Shown here: positions 53,935-62,009 of the stretch, piece by piece
How the letters are laid out: every line of letters starts with the position of its first letter
Numbering within the stretch: position 1 is the stretch's first letter
Source: an uncultured Solobacterium sp.
Lineage (GTDB): Bacteria > Bacillota_I > Bacilli_A > Erysipelotrichales > Erysipelotrichaceae
Reading direction: 5' to 3'
DNA: 64,000 nt
NCBI GenBank assembly: GCA_900552125.1
Contig: URYK01000012.1
Coordinates: 11,081-75,080 of the forward strand
The notes under the pieces: model-generated
The model's input: only the letters and a program-made list of their open reading frames with translations
Databases searched by the model: none
Told to the model about the DNA's origin: nothing
Program-made: the position numbers and the translations under genes

Positions 53935-54618
53935 ATGATATATATCCTATATAATATGATAGGGATTGTTGTTGCAGGAATTCTGGGGCAATATATAAAA
54001 AGATTTATATCACAGAAACAATTACGATATATATTAACAATTGTAAACTTGTGTATCCTGCTTGTAGGTATACAAGGAGCAATTACCGTGCAAAATACCA
54101 TGTTGCTGATTATTAGTTGTATGGCAGGTGCACTTATTGGTGTAGAATTAGACTTAGATGGGAGATTCCAAAAAATGGGGTCTCTCTTTAAGTCCTTTTC
54201 TTGGATGCCTGATTCCTTTTCAGTAGAAGGTTTTGTGACTGTATTCATGATTCAATGTGTTGGGTCTATGGCTATTGTGGGTCCATTAAATATTGGCTTA
54301 CAAGGTGATGCATCAATTATGACATTTAAGATCATACTTGATATGCTGAGTTCTTTGATTTATGGTATGGTTTATGGTCCAAGTGTTGCTTTTAGCGGTC
54401 CATTTGTCTTTATTTATGAGACTATCATATTTATTTTCGCAGGAATGTTACAGCCAATACTTAGCCCTTATGTCATTCATGAAATGAGTGCTATTGGTTC
54501 TCTTTTGATTATGGCAATGGCTCTTGATTTATTAGATATAATCAAACTTAAAATAGCAAATTATCTGCCAGCATTGCTTGGCCCTATTGTTTACTTCCTA
54601 ATAACACAATTTCTATAA
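53935..54618 (+). CDS. DUF554 family membrane protein
   Basis: 227 residues, six or seven membrane segments, with the family blocks GALIGVELDLDGRFQKMG and FVTVFMIQCVGSMAIVGPLNIGLQGD. DUF554 (YdfK/YqgA-like) proteins are putative transporters without a known substrate. It begins 3 bases after the second amidohydrolase, which places it in the MFS-M20-M20 operon and hints at a role with the same compound. Confidence 0.88.
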   Translation: MIYILYNMIGIVVAGILGQYIKRFISQKQLRYILTIVNLCILLVGIQGAITVQNTMLLIISCMAGALIGVELDLDGRFQKMGSLFKSFSWMPDSFSVEGFVTVFMIQCVGSMAIVGPLNIGLQGDASIMTFKIILDMLSSLIYGMVYGPSVAFSGPFVFIYETIIFIFAGMLQPILSPYVIHEMSAIGSLLIMAMALDLLDIIKLKIANYLPALLGPIVYFLITQFL

Positions 54619-54648
54619 GATATATAAATGATCATAGAATAAATATAG

Positions 54649-54678
54649 TGTAATCTGATTATTCAGGTTACATTTTTT
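54649..54678 (+). terminator. Terminator of the MFS-M20-DUF554 operon
   Basis: TGTAATCTGA (54649-54658) / TCAGGTTACA (54663-54672) with one G-T pair, then TTTTTT. Confidence 0.8.
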
Positions 54679-54724
54679 CTTGAATATAAAGCACCGCTAG
54701 ACTTATTATAAATTTCAAAAAGCA

Positions 54725-54765
54725 GAAAAAAGACACAACCCCCTTTTGATTGTGTCTGATTTTTT
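54725..54765. terminator. Bidirectional terminator downstream of the minus-strand membrane gene
   Basis: AGACACAA (54731-54738) / TTGTGTCT (54750-54757) is perfect, with an A run before and a T run after. It fits termination of the gene ending at 54777 on the minus strand and backs up the terminator at 54649. Confidence 0.8.
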
Positions 54766-54776
54766 AATAAACATAT

Positions 54777-55343
54777 TTATTTTTTCACTGATAAAGATGG
54801 ATTTGCTTTTTTATAGAATAAAGCTCTTACCTGGAATAAAGAAACACCAATAGCCGCGATACCAACAATAATACATAAGACTTTAACTATCATTTGATAG
54901 TGATCTTCTGTGAATGGAAGATAGATAATTAAGATTCCAAATAATAAATAAGCAACTATCTTCATGTAGATTTTACTAGTTTCTTCACTTGCGGCAGTAA
55001 TTAGTCTTGGTGGACGCTGTTTACGTTTGAAGTTTGGGATTTGTGTTTGTGTTCTTAAGAATAATCTGAATTTTACTTCCATGAATATATAAGCCGCAAA
55101 ACCAAGTATTATAGAAATAGTAATGCCTAAATCAAATGAATAAGATAAAAGAGCTGCAAGCAGTCCAACGATAAAGCGAGAACTGTAGCTTTTATATTTT
55201 TGAATATCACTTAGAACATAACCAACATGGTTGAACACATTGTAATAAACATAACGATTGTGGTCATCTTTATATATATTAAAACCAGATAGCTCCTCTC
55301 TATTCATTTTATTTTTATTATTTTTGACAGCTTTTTTAGCCAT
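54777..55343 (-). CDS. Four-segment membrane protein of unknown function
   Basis: 188 residues. A Lys/Asn-rich start (AKKAVKNNKNKMNREE) precedes a soluble part (about 18-52), two membrane segments (about 56-88), a basic loop with FKRKQRPPR, two more segments (about 124-172) and a basic tail. I do not recognise the family. The ATG follows GAGGTGATAAC. It is divergent from agaS. A TATAAT-like -10 lies near 55361 on the minus strand without a clear -35. Confidence 0.65.
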   Translation of the reverse strand: MAKKAVKNNKNKMNREELSGFNIYKDDHNRYVYYNVFNHVGYVLSDIQKYKSYSSRFIVGLLAALLSYSFDLGITISIILGFAAYIFMEVKFRLFLRTQTQIPNFKRKQRPPRLITAASEETSKIYMKIVAYLLFGILIIYLPFTEDHYQMIVKVLCIIVGIAAIGVSLFQVRALFYKKANPSLSVKK

Positions 55344-55453
55344 GTTATCACCTCTAGTGTTAATTATATATGGAAACGTTTTATTCGTCTAGCAAAAGTA
55401 GAATATAAATTAGTAATAATTTTGCACAAATTAACAACATTCATATAGCCACA

Positions 55454-55514
55454 TTGTTTTTTTGAAAATGCTAATATATAATGTAAACGTAAAATGAAAA
55501 GGATTTCAAAATCC
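55454..55514 (+). promoter_or_regulatory. Promoter and operator-like palindrome of the agaS operon
   Basis: TTGTTT (55454-55459), 17 bases, TATAAT (55477-55482). Just after the predicted start, GGATTTCAAAATCC (55501-55514) has perfect 6-base inverted arms, then the ribosome site AAAAGGAG. TGTAAACGT next to the -10 resembles one half of a CcpA site. Confidence 0.55.
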
Positions 55515-55532
55515 AAAAAAGGAGTGAACGAA

Positions 55533-56711
55533 ATGATCTTTGGAAAAGACACAAAAGAATGGGAAAGTCTAAAAGGTATTTTCACCGCGACAGAAATCAA
55601 TCAACAGCCTGCAACTTGGAGAAAAACAATTAAACAGGTAGAAGATCACAAAGAAGAAATCAAGGCATTTATTGAAAATGTTACGAAACATGATGACTTC
55701 GATATTATTTTAACTGGTGCTGGAACTAGTGAATTTGTTGGAAATGCAATCTTTACATATGTAAGTCAAAAAACAAATTTCAAGACTAAATCTTATGCGA
55801 CAACTGATATTGTTTCATCTCCAGAAAACTATTTATCACAAAACAAACCAACTCTATTAATTTCATATGGTAGAAGTGGTAACTCACCAGAATCTGTAGG
55901 TGCAGTAGAAGTTGCAGATGAAGTATGTGGAAAAAATGTATATCATTTATTCATTACATGTAACCATGAAGGAGCTTTATCAAAGGCAGCACAGACAAGA
56001 GATAATGCATATGCAATTAACTTGACTCCAGAAACTCACGATCAGAGCTTTGCGATGACAAGCAGTTTCTCAAATATGATGCTTGCGACTTTATTATGCT
56101 TTAGTTTAGATAACTATGATGAAGTTAAAGCTGAATTAGAAGATATCATCACTACTGGTGAAAAAATGCTTGTGAACAAATGGGAATTCTTCAAAAATAT
56201 TGTTGAGGATTATAATTTCAACCGTATCGTATATTTAGGAGCTAACTGCTTAAAAGGAATTGCTCAGGAATCACAATTAAAAATTCTAGAATTAACAGCT
56301 GGTAAAGTAGCTACTATGTATGATTCTCCTATGGGATTCCGTCATGGTCCAAAATCTATTATTAACGATGATACTTTAACAGTAATCTATTTAAGTGATA
56401 ATCCTTATACACGTCAGTATGAAGTTGATTTGATTAAAGAAATGAGCCCTCAGCGTAAAGGAAATAAACTAGTTGCTGTAATGAATAAAATGGACGAAGA
56501 AGTTGCTGGTTTAGTAGACTATGCATTCGCATTTGAATTAGAAAAAGAACATGAAAATGCATTCTTAGGATTTGACTATATCATGGCTGCTCAGGTACTT
56601 GCATTATTTAAATCTTTATCTTATAATATTACACCAGATAATCCTTGTCCAACTGGAGAAGTAAATCGTGTTGTAAAAGGTGTAATTCTTCATCCATATA
56701 CAAAAAAATAA
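55533..56711 (+). CDS. agaS: AgaS-type SIS domain sugar-phosphate isomerase/deaminase
   Basis: 392 residues from the ATG at 55533 after AAAAGGAG; the in-frame ATG at 55494 lies before the ribosome site and almost at the -10. Two SIS domains: ILTGAGTSEFVGNA with ISYGRSGNSPESVGA, then YLGANCLKGIAQESQLKILELTAGK with GFRHGPKS. AgaS enzymes act on galactosamine-6-phosphate or related amino-sugar phosphates in N-acetylgalactosamine use. The adjacent EIIA and the EIIB-C-D set downstream support an amino-sugar PTS locus. Confidence 0.88.
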   Translation: MIFGKDTKEWESLKGIFTATEINQQPATWRKTIKQVEDHKEEIKAFIENVTKHDDFDIILTGAGTSEFVGNAIFTYVSQKTNFKTKSYATTDIVSSPENYLSQNKPTLLISYGRSGNSPESVGAVEVADEVCGKNVYHLFITCNHEGALSKAAQTRDNAYAINLTPETHDQSFAMTSSFSNMMLATLLCFSLDNYDEVKAELEDIITTGEKMLVNKWEFFKNIVEDYNFNRIVYLGANCLKGIAQESQLKILELTAGKVATMYDSPMGFRHGPKSIINDDTLTVIYLSDNPYTRQYEVDLIKEMSPQRKGNKLVAVMNKMDEEVAGLVDYAFAFELEKEHENAFLGFDYIMAAQVLALFKSLSYNITPDNPCPTGEVNRVVKGVILHPYTKK

Positions 56712-56728
56712 GATAGGAGGATAATGAA

Positions 56729-57157
56729 ATGATTGGTTTAATTGTAACAGGACATGGCAATTTTGCGTCAGGTTTAACAAGTTCATTAAAACTTATTGCC
56801 GGTGAACCAAAAAATTATGTAGCTGTTGACTTCTTAGAGTCTTATTCTGTAGAAGACTTAGAAAGAGAATTGAATAAAGCATTTGATGAATTAAAAGATT
56901 GTGAAGGTATCTTAGTACTTTCTGATTTAGGTGGAGGTTCTCCATTTAAGACAGCAGTCATGACCGGTTATCCAAAAGGTAATGTTGAAGTTATCGCAGG
57001 TAGTAACCTTCCAATGTTGATTGAAGTTAATATGGGTCGTCAGTTCATTGAAGACTTAAATACATTAACTGAAATGGCTGTTAATACAGGAAAAGATCAG
57101 GTTGTTCGTTATGAATTTAAGCCTGTAGTACAGGAAGAACCAACAGACGGTATTTAA
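56729..57157 (+). CDS. Mannose-family PTS EIIA component
   Basis: 142 residues. Begins IGLIVTGHGNFASGL with the phosphorylated His9. LSDLGGGSPFKTA and the Asn/Leu block NLPMLIEV are typical of EIIA-Man/AgaF. It takes phosphate from HPr and passes it to EIIB. Co-transcribed with agaS (17-base gap, AGGAGG). The matching EIIB, EIIC and EIID are encoded 1.6 kb downstream past the divergent AraC gene. Confidence 0.92.
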   Translation: MIGLIVTGHGNFASGLTSSLKLIAGEPKNYVAVDFLESYSVEDLERELNKAFDELKDCEGILVLSDLGGGSPFKTAVMTGYPKGNVEVIAGSNLPMLIEVNMGRQFIEDLNTLTEMAVNTGKDQVVRYEFKPVVQEEPTDGI

Positions 57158-57190
57158 TATAACTATCCTATATATAAGAAAGGGAATATG

Positions 57191-57220
57191 AAAGGCTCCA
57201 AGATGATTTGGAGCTTTTTT
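57191..57220 (+). terminator. Terminator of agaS-EIIA
   Basis: GCTCCAA (57195-57201) / TTGGAGC (57208-57214), then TTTTTT. Confidence 0.85.
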
Positions 57221-57247
57221 AATTAAAATAAAAGATCCCATCGGATC

Positions 57248-58420
57248 TTAGTTATAAATTGTTTTTGAATAATCAGTAGGAGTGATACCAAACTGCTGTT
57301 TGAATTTTCTAGAAAAGTAATGTATAGAAGTAAAACCTAGCATACTAGCTATTTCACTAATGGTATATACACTTTCTTTTATCAGCAGTTTACTCTTATT
57401 TAATTTAAGGTCACTAATATATTGTTTTGGCGCAACTCCTAAATTGTTTTTAAATAAAGTTTGTAGACTAGAACGTGAGATAGAGAATTTTAAACAAATT
57501 TCTTCGATTGTCACATGTTCATAAATACTATCGTTAATAAAAACTAAAATTTCATTGAGTAATTCGTTCTCAAAGCGTTGCTGCATCGGTGTAGAAGCAA
57601 CAGGTGAACTTGATAAGAAATCATATTGTAGAATTTTTATGATCATTTCTTTTAAATAACAGATCATAAGTTCACTATCATATAACATATCATTATTAGA
57701 AACTTTGACAAAATTGTTTAATGCATGGTGGATTTCACGATGGGCATTATATACACGATTGGTTAATAAATAAGAATCTGGAATTTTCATATCAAACATA
57801 ATAGTTAAATAAGAACAGGACTTGCTTTGTCCGGTCTTTTGAGTATGGAATTGACCAGGTGCATATAAAATCAGATCCATTTCTTCTAAGCGATAAGTTT
57901 CTCCATCTACTGTAGTTTCTAATTCACCATTATCAATGAATGTGAGTTCCCAATAATCATGTTTTTCACCAGGAAAGGTATAATTAGCATTACGTACCTG
58001 ATAGTAATAAGCTAGAATTTCTTTTATTTCAAAGGTTGGTACAATAGGTTCATATGTAATTGGGGAATGGTCATAAGTAGAGACATATCGTTTCTTAGAT
58101 AAAAAATCAGTTTCCATTTCTATTTTTGCGTTTGCGGAAATACATAAAAAATTGAATTTAACCCCCTGGCGTATTTTGATATGTCGATGAATAACAAAAC
58201 GTTCATAGTGTTCAGCTATATCATCGGTTGTAACAACTAGCATTACAATACCAGAAATTACTTTTATATATACGTCACAATCATAATACATGAATTTATC
58301 AAAACTTTTCTCTTTTAGTTTAATAACATTTCGTGTAGATTTCGTAGTTTGTAATTTTGTCAGTTCATTAACAATTTCACCATATTTATTAAATATAAAG
58401 CTTGTTGTTTTGTTTAACAC
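57248..58420 (-). CDS. AraC family transcriptional regulator
   Basis: 390 residues from a GTG start at 58420 with GAAGGTGA upstream. An N-terminal ~120-residue region is followed by a cupin-type sensor (HDYWELTFIDNGELE, then MDLILYAPGQFHTQ). At the C-terminus are two AraC helix-turn-helix motifs (VTIEEICLKFSISRSSLQTLF and ISEIASMLGFTSIHYFSRKFKQQFG). It sits between the two halves of the PTS locus and divergent from EIIB, so it probably controls them in response to the sugar. Confidence 0.9.
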   Translation of the reverse strand: MLNKTTSFIFNKYGEIVNELTKLQTTKSTRNVIKLKEKSFDKFMYYDCDVYIKVISGIVMLVVTTDDIAEHYERFVIHRHIKIRQGVKFNFLCISANAKIEMETDFLSKKRYVSTYDHSPITYEPIVPTFEIKEILAYYYQVRNANYTFPGEKHDYWELTFIDNGELETTVDGETYRLEEMDLILYAPGQFHTQKTGQSKSCSYLTIMFDMKIPDSYLLTNRVYNAHREIHHALNNFVKVSNNDMLYDSELMICYLKEMIIKILQYDFLSSSPVASTPMQQRFENELLNEILVFINDSIYEHVTIEEICLKFSISRSSLQTLFKNNLGVAPKQYISDLKLNKSKLLIKESVYTISEIASMLGFTSIHYFSRKFKQQFGITPTDYSKTIYN

Positions 58421-58512
58421 AAAAAATCACCTTCTATTCTAGTACTAGTATAACAAATTCATTTTTAATAGGAAAGTAAAAGACGAAATTAATTACAAAA
58501 ACATTAGTTTTT

Positions 58513-58528
58513 ATGAAACTGCTTTCAT
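58513..58528. promoter_or_regulatory. cre-like palindrome (candidate CcpA or AraC site)
   Basis: ATGAAACTGCTTTCAT has perfect 6-base inverted arms. It fits the cre consensus TGWAANCGNTNWCA at every fixed position except the central C, which is T. HPr, HprK and a PpaX domain in the window support CcpA-type control. The half-site ATGAAA recurs at 58750-58781. Confidence 0.5.
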
Positions 58529-58740
58529 ATTATGGTAATAAAAGGAAAATTAATATAAATTTGAATATATATCACATAATTTACGTAAAATCTTAAGAAT
58601 ATGTAAAATTTTGATTATTTTATGTAGAATTTTGTGGATTATTAAAAATTAAATGCAAATTTTTCTAAAATTACTAAAAAGTGCAAAATGACCAATAAAA
58701 AATGTAAAGAAAATAGGGAACGTTTAGCATAAAATCAAAG

Positions 58741-58796
58741 TGAACTAAAAATGAAAGGGTTTTCTTAGAAGACTTTCATTTAGGTTAATTAGTTCA
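58741..58796 (+). promoter_or_regulatory. Nested inverted repeats in the leader of the PTS operon
   Basis: Inner arms AAATGAAAG (58749-58757) / CTTTCATTT (58773-58781) and outer arms TGAACTAA (58741-58748) / TTAGTTCA (58789-58796) are all perfect. They directly precede the ribosome site at 58808. As RNA this is a stable hairpin; as DNA the inner arms repeat the ATGAAA half-site seen at 58513. Confidence 0.6.
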
Positions 58797-58825
58797 TGTC
58801 AAATGGTAGAAGGGAGAGAGATTAT

Positions 58826-59302
58826 ATGCCAGACATCGTATTAACTAGAATTGACAACCGTCTGATTCATGGACAGGTTGCAACACAGTGGTGTGGAGTT
58901 GTTGGTGCTAACTTATTGTTGGTTGCTAATGATGCAGTATCTACTGATGAATTCCGTCAGGGATTAATGAATATGGCTGCACCAGCTTATGCACAGACTC
59001 GATTCTTCTCAATTCAGAAAACAATTGATATTATCGGGAAAGCTAGTCCTCAACAGCACATCGCAATTATTTGTGAGTCTCCACAAGACGTATTAAAATT
59101 AGTAGAAGGTGGAGTACCTATTAAGAAAGTAAACATCGGAAACATGCACATGTCAGAAGGAAAACGTCAGGTTGCAACTTCTGTAGCTGTAGATGATGAT
59201 GATGTAGCTACTTTCAAAAAATTGCAGGATTTGGGTGTAGAACTAGAAATTAAACGTGTTCCAGATACTCCTGCAGAAAGTACTGAAAAATTATTTAAAT
59301 AA
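58826..59302 (+). CDS. Mannose-family PTS EIIB component
   Basis: 158 residues from the ATG at 58826, after AGAAGGGAGAGAG; an in-frame ATG at 58796 lies upstream of that site. LTRIDNRLIHGQVATQW carries the phosphorylated His15. It phosphorylates the sugar brought in by EIIC/EIID. Similar to AgaV/SorB types, fitting an amino-sugar substrate with agaS. Encoded at the head of the EIIB-EIIC-EIID operon. Confidence 0.92.
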   Translation: MPDIVLTRIDNRLIHGQVATQWCGVVGANLLLVANDAVSTDEFRQGLMNMAAPAYAQTRFFSIQKTIDIIGKASPQQHIAIICESPQDVLKLVEGGVPIKKVNIGNMHMSEGKRQVATSVAVDDDDVATFKKLQDLGVELEIKRVPDTPAESTEKLFK

Positions 59303-59342
59303 CAAAAATTGAACAAAGAAAATTGAAAGGAGAAACTTCATA

Positions 59343-60167
59343 ATGGAAATTAGTGTAATTCAAGCTATATTAATTTTTATTGTAGCATTCATTATGGGTA
59401 TTGACCAGTTCAGTTTCTTAGAATCTTTGTATCAGCCTATCGTTTTAGGGCCAATCTTAGGTGCTATCTTAGGAAACTTTGAACTTGGTATCGTAGTAGG
59501 TGGTGCTTACCAGCTAGTACAGATTGGTAGTATGCCTATCGGTGGTGCCCAGCCACCTAACGCAATCATGGGTACAATCATGACTGCTGCATTTGCGGTT
59601 TCAATGGGACTTGAACCAACTGCTGAAGGTGTAGGTATTGCAGTAGGACTTGCAATCCCATTCGCAGTATTTGGACAGTATGCAGTTACTTTAACATTTA
59701 CAATTGCATCTGGTTTAATGGCTAGAGCTGATAAAGCTGCTGAAAATGCTGATCCTAAAGGTATCGCAATGGTTAACTATATTGAAATGGCATTATTAGG
59801 ATGCTTATTTGGTGTTCTTGCTGTTGCTGGTGTTTATGGAGCTCAGGCTCTTGGAGATACATTACGTGAATTCTCATTCACATATTCTTGGGTAATGGCT
59901 GGATTAGATGCTGCCGGTGGAGCAATGAAATTCGTCGGATTTGCTATCTTAATGAAAGTTATGATGTCTGGAGAAATGTGGGGATTCTTATTTGCTGGTT
60001 TCGTTATGGCAAATATCTGTGCTGCAGTTCCAGGTATGTCAGGAGCAACATTATTAATGTGTGCAATGGTTGGTTTAGCTATTGCATTGTATGATTACCA
60101 GATGAATTCTAAAATTAAAGCTAATGCTGGTTCATCATTTGGAGGAGGTGTGAGTGATGGCATATAA
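59343..60167 (+). CDS. Mannose-family PTS EIIC component
   Basis: 274 residues, multiple membrane segments, with the family blocks GIDQFSFLESLYQPIVLGP and QIGSMPIGGAQPPNAIMGT. It forms the transport channel with EIID. AAAGGAGA precedes the ATG. Its end overlaps the EIID start by 11 bases. Confidence 0.92.
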   Translation: MEISVIQAILIFIVAFIMGIDQFSFLESLYQPIVLGPILGAILGNFELGIVVGGAYQLVQIGSMPIGGAQPPNAIMGTIMTAAFAVSMGLEPTAEGVGIAVGLAIPFAVFGQYAVTLTFTIASGLMARADKAAENADPKGIAMVNYIEMALLGCLFGVLAVAGVYGAQALGDTLREFSFTYSWVMAGLDAAGGAMKFVGFAILMKVMMSGEMWGFLFAGFVMANICAAVPGMSGATLLMCAMVGLAIALYDYQMNSKIKANAGSSFGGGVSDGI

Positions 60168-61161
60168 TATTCCTGAAAAATATCAAGATTTAACTCCTGC
60201 TCCTCAGCTTGATAAAAAGACATTAAATAAAATGGTTTGGATGTCTTGCTTCTTACAGGCATCATTCAACTATGAAAGAATGCAAGCTGCTGGTTGGTTA
60301 TGGGGTATCCTACCAGGTCTACAGAAAATCCATACAAACAAAGAAGACTTGAAAGCTTCTATGGCTCACAATCTTGACTTCTTAAATACTCACCCATTCT
60401 TAGTAACATTCGTTATGGGTATCGTATTATCATTGGAACAGAATAAAGCAGATACAGCTACAATTCGTTCTGTACGTATCTCTGCTGCTGGTCCATTAGG
60501 TGGTATCGGTGATGCATTGTTCTGGTTAACATTAGTACCTATCACTGCTGGTATTACTGCTAACATGGCTTTGGAACAAAAATCAATCGTTGGTGCGATT
60601 TTATTCCTAGTTATCTTCAATGCTGTTCAGTTTGCTGTTCGTTATTTCTTAATGCACTGGTCTTATAACTTAGGTACAAAAGCTGTTACTATGTTAACTC
60701 AGAATGCTAAAGAGTTTACACGTGCTGCTAGTATCTTAGGTATCTTCACAGTTGGTGCTTTAATTGCTAACTATGGCGCTACAACAGTTCGTATTGCTAT
60801 TGCTGATCCTGCAATTAACGTTCAGAGCTTATTAGATGGTATCCTTCCTAAATTAATTCCATTATTAATCACTTGTGGTTTATATGCATTAATTAAAAAA
60901 GGATGGACTCCAATCAAATGTATCGTATTGATCCTTGTTTGTGGTATCGTTGGTACAGCATTTGGTATCTGGACTGGTGATTCTAAAGCAATCGATGAAA
61001 ACGGTAATGGAATCAATGGTGGTTATACTCCACTTGTTGAATGGTATGAATACCCAGAACCTGCTCCAGCAGAAAAAACTGGTCAGGAAGCTTGGGATGC
61101 ATTACAGGGTGTTGTAGATCAGTTGAACGAAGCTGGTACTAACGTTTCAATGCCTGAATAG
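60157..61161 (+). CDS. Mannose-family PTS EIID component
   Basis: 334 residues from the ATG at 60157, 6 bases after GGAGGAGGTG; GTG at 60154 is also in frame. Blocks SCFLQASFNYERMQAAGW, LDFLNTHPFLVTFVMGI and GPLGGIGDALFW are EIID signatures, with C-terminal membrane segments. A longer than usual hydrophilic tail (about 285-334: EWYEYPEPAPAEK and beyond) ends the protein. Last gene of the operon. Confidence 0.92.
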   Translation: MAYNIPEKYQDLTPAPQLDKKTLNKMVWMSCFLQASFNYERMQAAGWLWGILPGLQKIHTNKEDLKASMAHNLDFLNTHPFLVTFVMGIVLSLEQNKADTATIRSVRISAAGPLGGIGDALFWLTLVPITAGITANMALEQKSIVGAILFLVIFNAVQFAVRYFLMHWSYNLGTKAVTMLTQNAKEFTRAASILGIFTVGALIANYGATTVRIAIADPAINVQSLLDGILPKLIPLLITCGLYALIKKGWTPIKCIVLILVCGIVGTAFGIWTGDSKAIDENGNGINGGYTPLVEWYEYPEPAPAEKTGQEAWDALQGVVDQLNEAGTNVSMPE

Positions 61162-61225
61162 TTAAACGATTTATAAATATACTCTCTCATCCTACTTACA
61201 GATGCATGAATATGTATCGAAGGGA

Positions 61226-61260
61226 AAAAGATCATAGCGCTTCGGTTCTATGGTCTTTTT
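61226..61260 (+). terminator. Terminator of the EIIB-C-D operon
   Basis: AAAAGATCATAG (61226-61237) pairs with CTATGGTCTTTT (61248-61259), one G-T pair, ending in a T run. It lies before the ATG at 61287 and so rules out the earlier in-frame ATG at 61206. Confidence 0.85.
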
Positions 61261-61286
61261 CAAATAAGAAAAGCGAGGTAAATTCC

Positions 61287-61961
61287 ATGGATTATATATC
61301 ATTAATAATAGGTGTATTTTTTCTTGCAGCCTTTGTAGTATATGGTTTAGCAAAGAATCATACACTAAATGTTATAAGTAAAGCAATGCAGAATAAACAA
61401 TATGATGAAGTCATTGGATTAGCAAACAACAAGATTGATCAGAAATTATTAGGTTCTTATGTTTGTGATTTGTACATACTTCGAGCATTGTTGAATAAAA
61501 AGGCAGATGATGAATTTAAGTCTTATCTGTTAGAATGTTTAGATAAACCTTATTCTTTATCACAACGGAAGGATATTCTTGATATATATTATTATCATTT
61601 TATCTTTTTGGAAGATAAAGAGTGGTCTTCAAAACTTCTAGATATTATTAGAGAAACTAATGATCCTAACTTTATTCGATACAATGAAGAAGCTTATGGG
61701 GTAATGATTAATAAGAATTCAGAATTGCTTGATGATATGATTTATGGAATTGAAAACAAAAAATATTCTGGCTTTGGTTTAGGTGTAGCAGTTTATATGG
61801 TGGGAATGCAGTATCTATACTTAGGAGATAAAGAAAATGCCAGAGTTTATATGTACAACAGTTTAAGTTGCTTTCATCAAAAATCTTTTTTCTATGCAAA
61901 AGCAAAAGAAAATGTTGATCGTTTGACAGATGAACTAGGGGAAGAAGAATTAACATACTAA
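61287..61961 (+). CDS. Membrane-anchored protein with TPR-like helices, unknown function
   Basis: 224 residues from the ATG at 61287 (GCGAGGTA upstream). One N-terminal membrane segment (about 3-22), then helical pairs: VISKAMQNKQYDEVIGLAN, YILRALLNKKADDEFKSYL and, at the end, GMQYLYLGDKENARVYMYNSL, which looks like tetratricopeptide repeats. I recognise no family. It probably has a scaffold role. It lies between two terminators, so it forms its own transcript. Confidence 0.65.
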   Translation: MDYISLIIGVFFLAAFVVYGLAKNHTLNVISKAMQNKQYDEVIGLANNKIDQKLLGSYVCDLYILRALLNKKADDEFKSYLLECLDKPYSLSQRKDILDIYYYHFIFLEDKEWSSKLLDIIRETNDPNFIRYNEEAYGVMINKNSELLDDMIYGIENKKYSGFGLGVAVYMVGMQYLYLGDKENARVYMYNSLSCFHQKSFFYAKAKENVDRLTDELGEEELTY

Positions 61962-61966
61962 TATAG

Positions 61967-62009
61967 AAAAGCCTGTATTATGGACTTATTTCCATAAAGC
62001 AGGCTTTTA
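61967..62009. terminator. Bidirectional terminator overlapping the thioesterase stop
   Basis: AAAAGCCTG (61967-61975) / CAGGCTTTT (62000-62008) with inner pairing TTATGGA/TCCATAA. Serves the gene ending at 61961 (plus). On the minus strand it includes the end of the gene that stops at 62007. Confidence 0.85.

Larger units (their letters stand above)
58421..58825. promoter_or_regulatory. Divergent control region between araC-like gene and the PTS operon
   Basis: 405 bases of A/T-rich DNA. On the minus strand TGTTATACT (58455-58447) is an extended -10 for the AraC gene. On the plus strand TAAAAT (58730-58735) may be a -10 for the PTS operon but lacks a -35, consistent with need for an activator. 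No sigma-54 element was found. The cre-like palindrome and leader hairpin inside this region are listed separately. Confidence 0.5.

Noticed and set aside
58560..58825. Sigma-54 promoter for the mannose-type PTS operon
   Set aside because: No GG-N10-GC element of the TGGCAC-N5-TTGC type is present, and no LevR-like activator is encoded nearby.
61206..61286. Longer N-terminus for the gene at 61287
   Set aside because: A strong intrinsic terminator (61226-61260) lies inside this segment, and the ribosome site and membrane segment fit ATG 61287.
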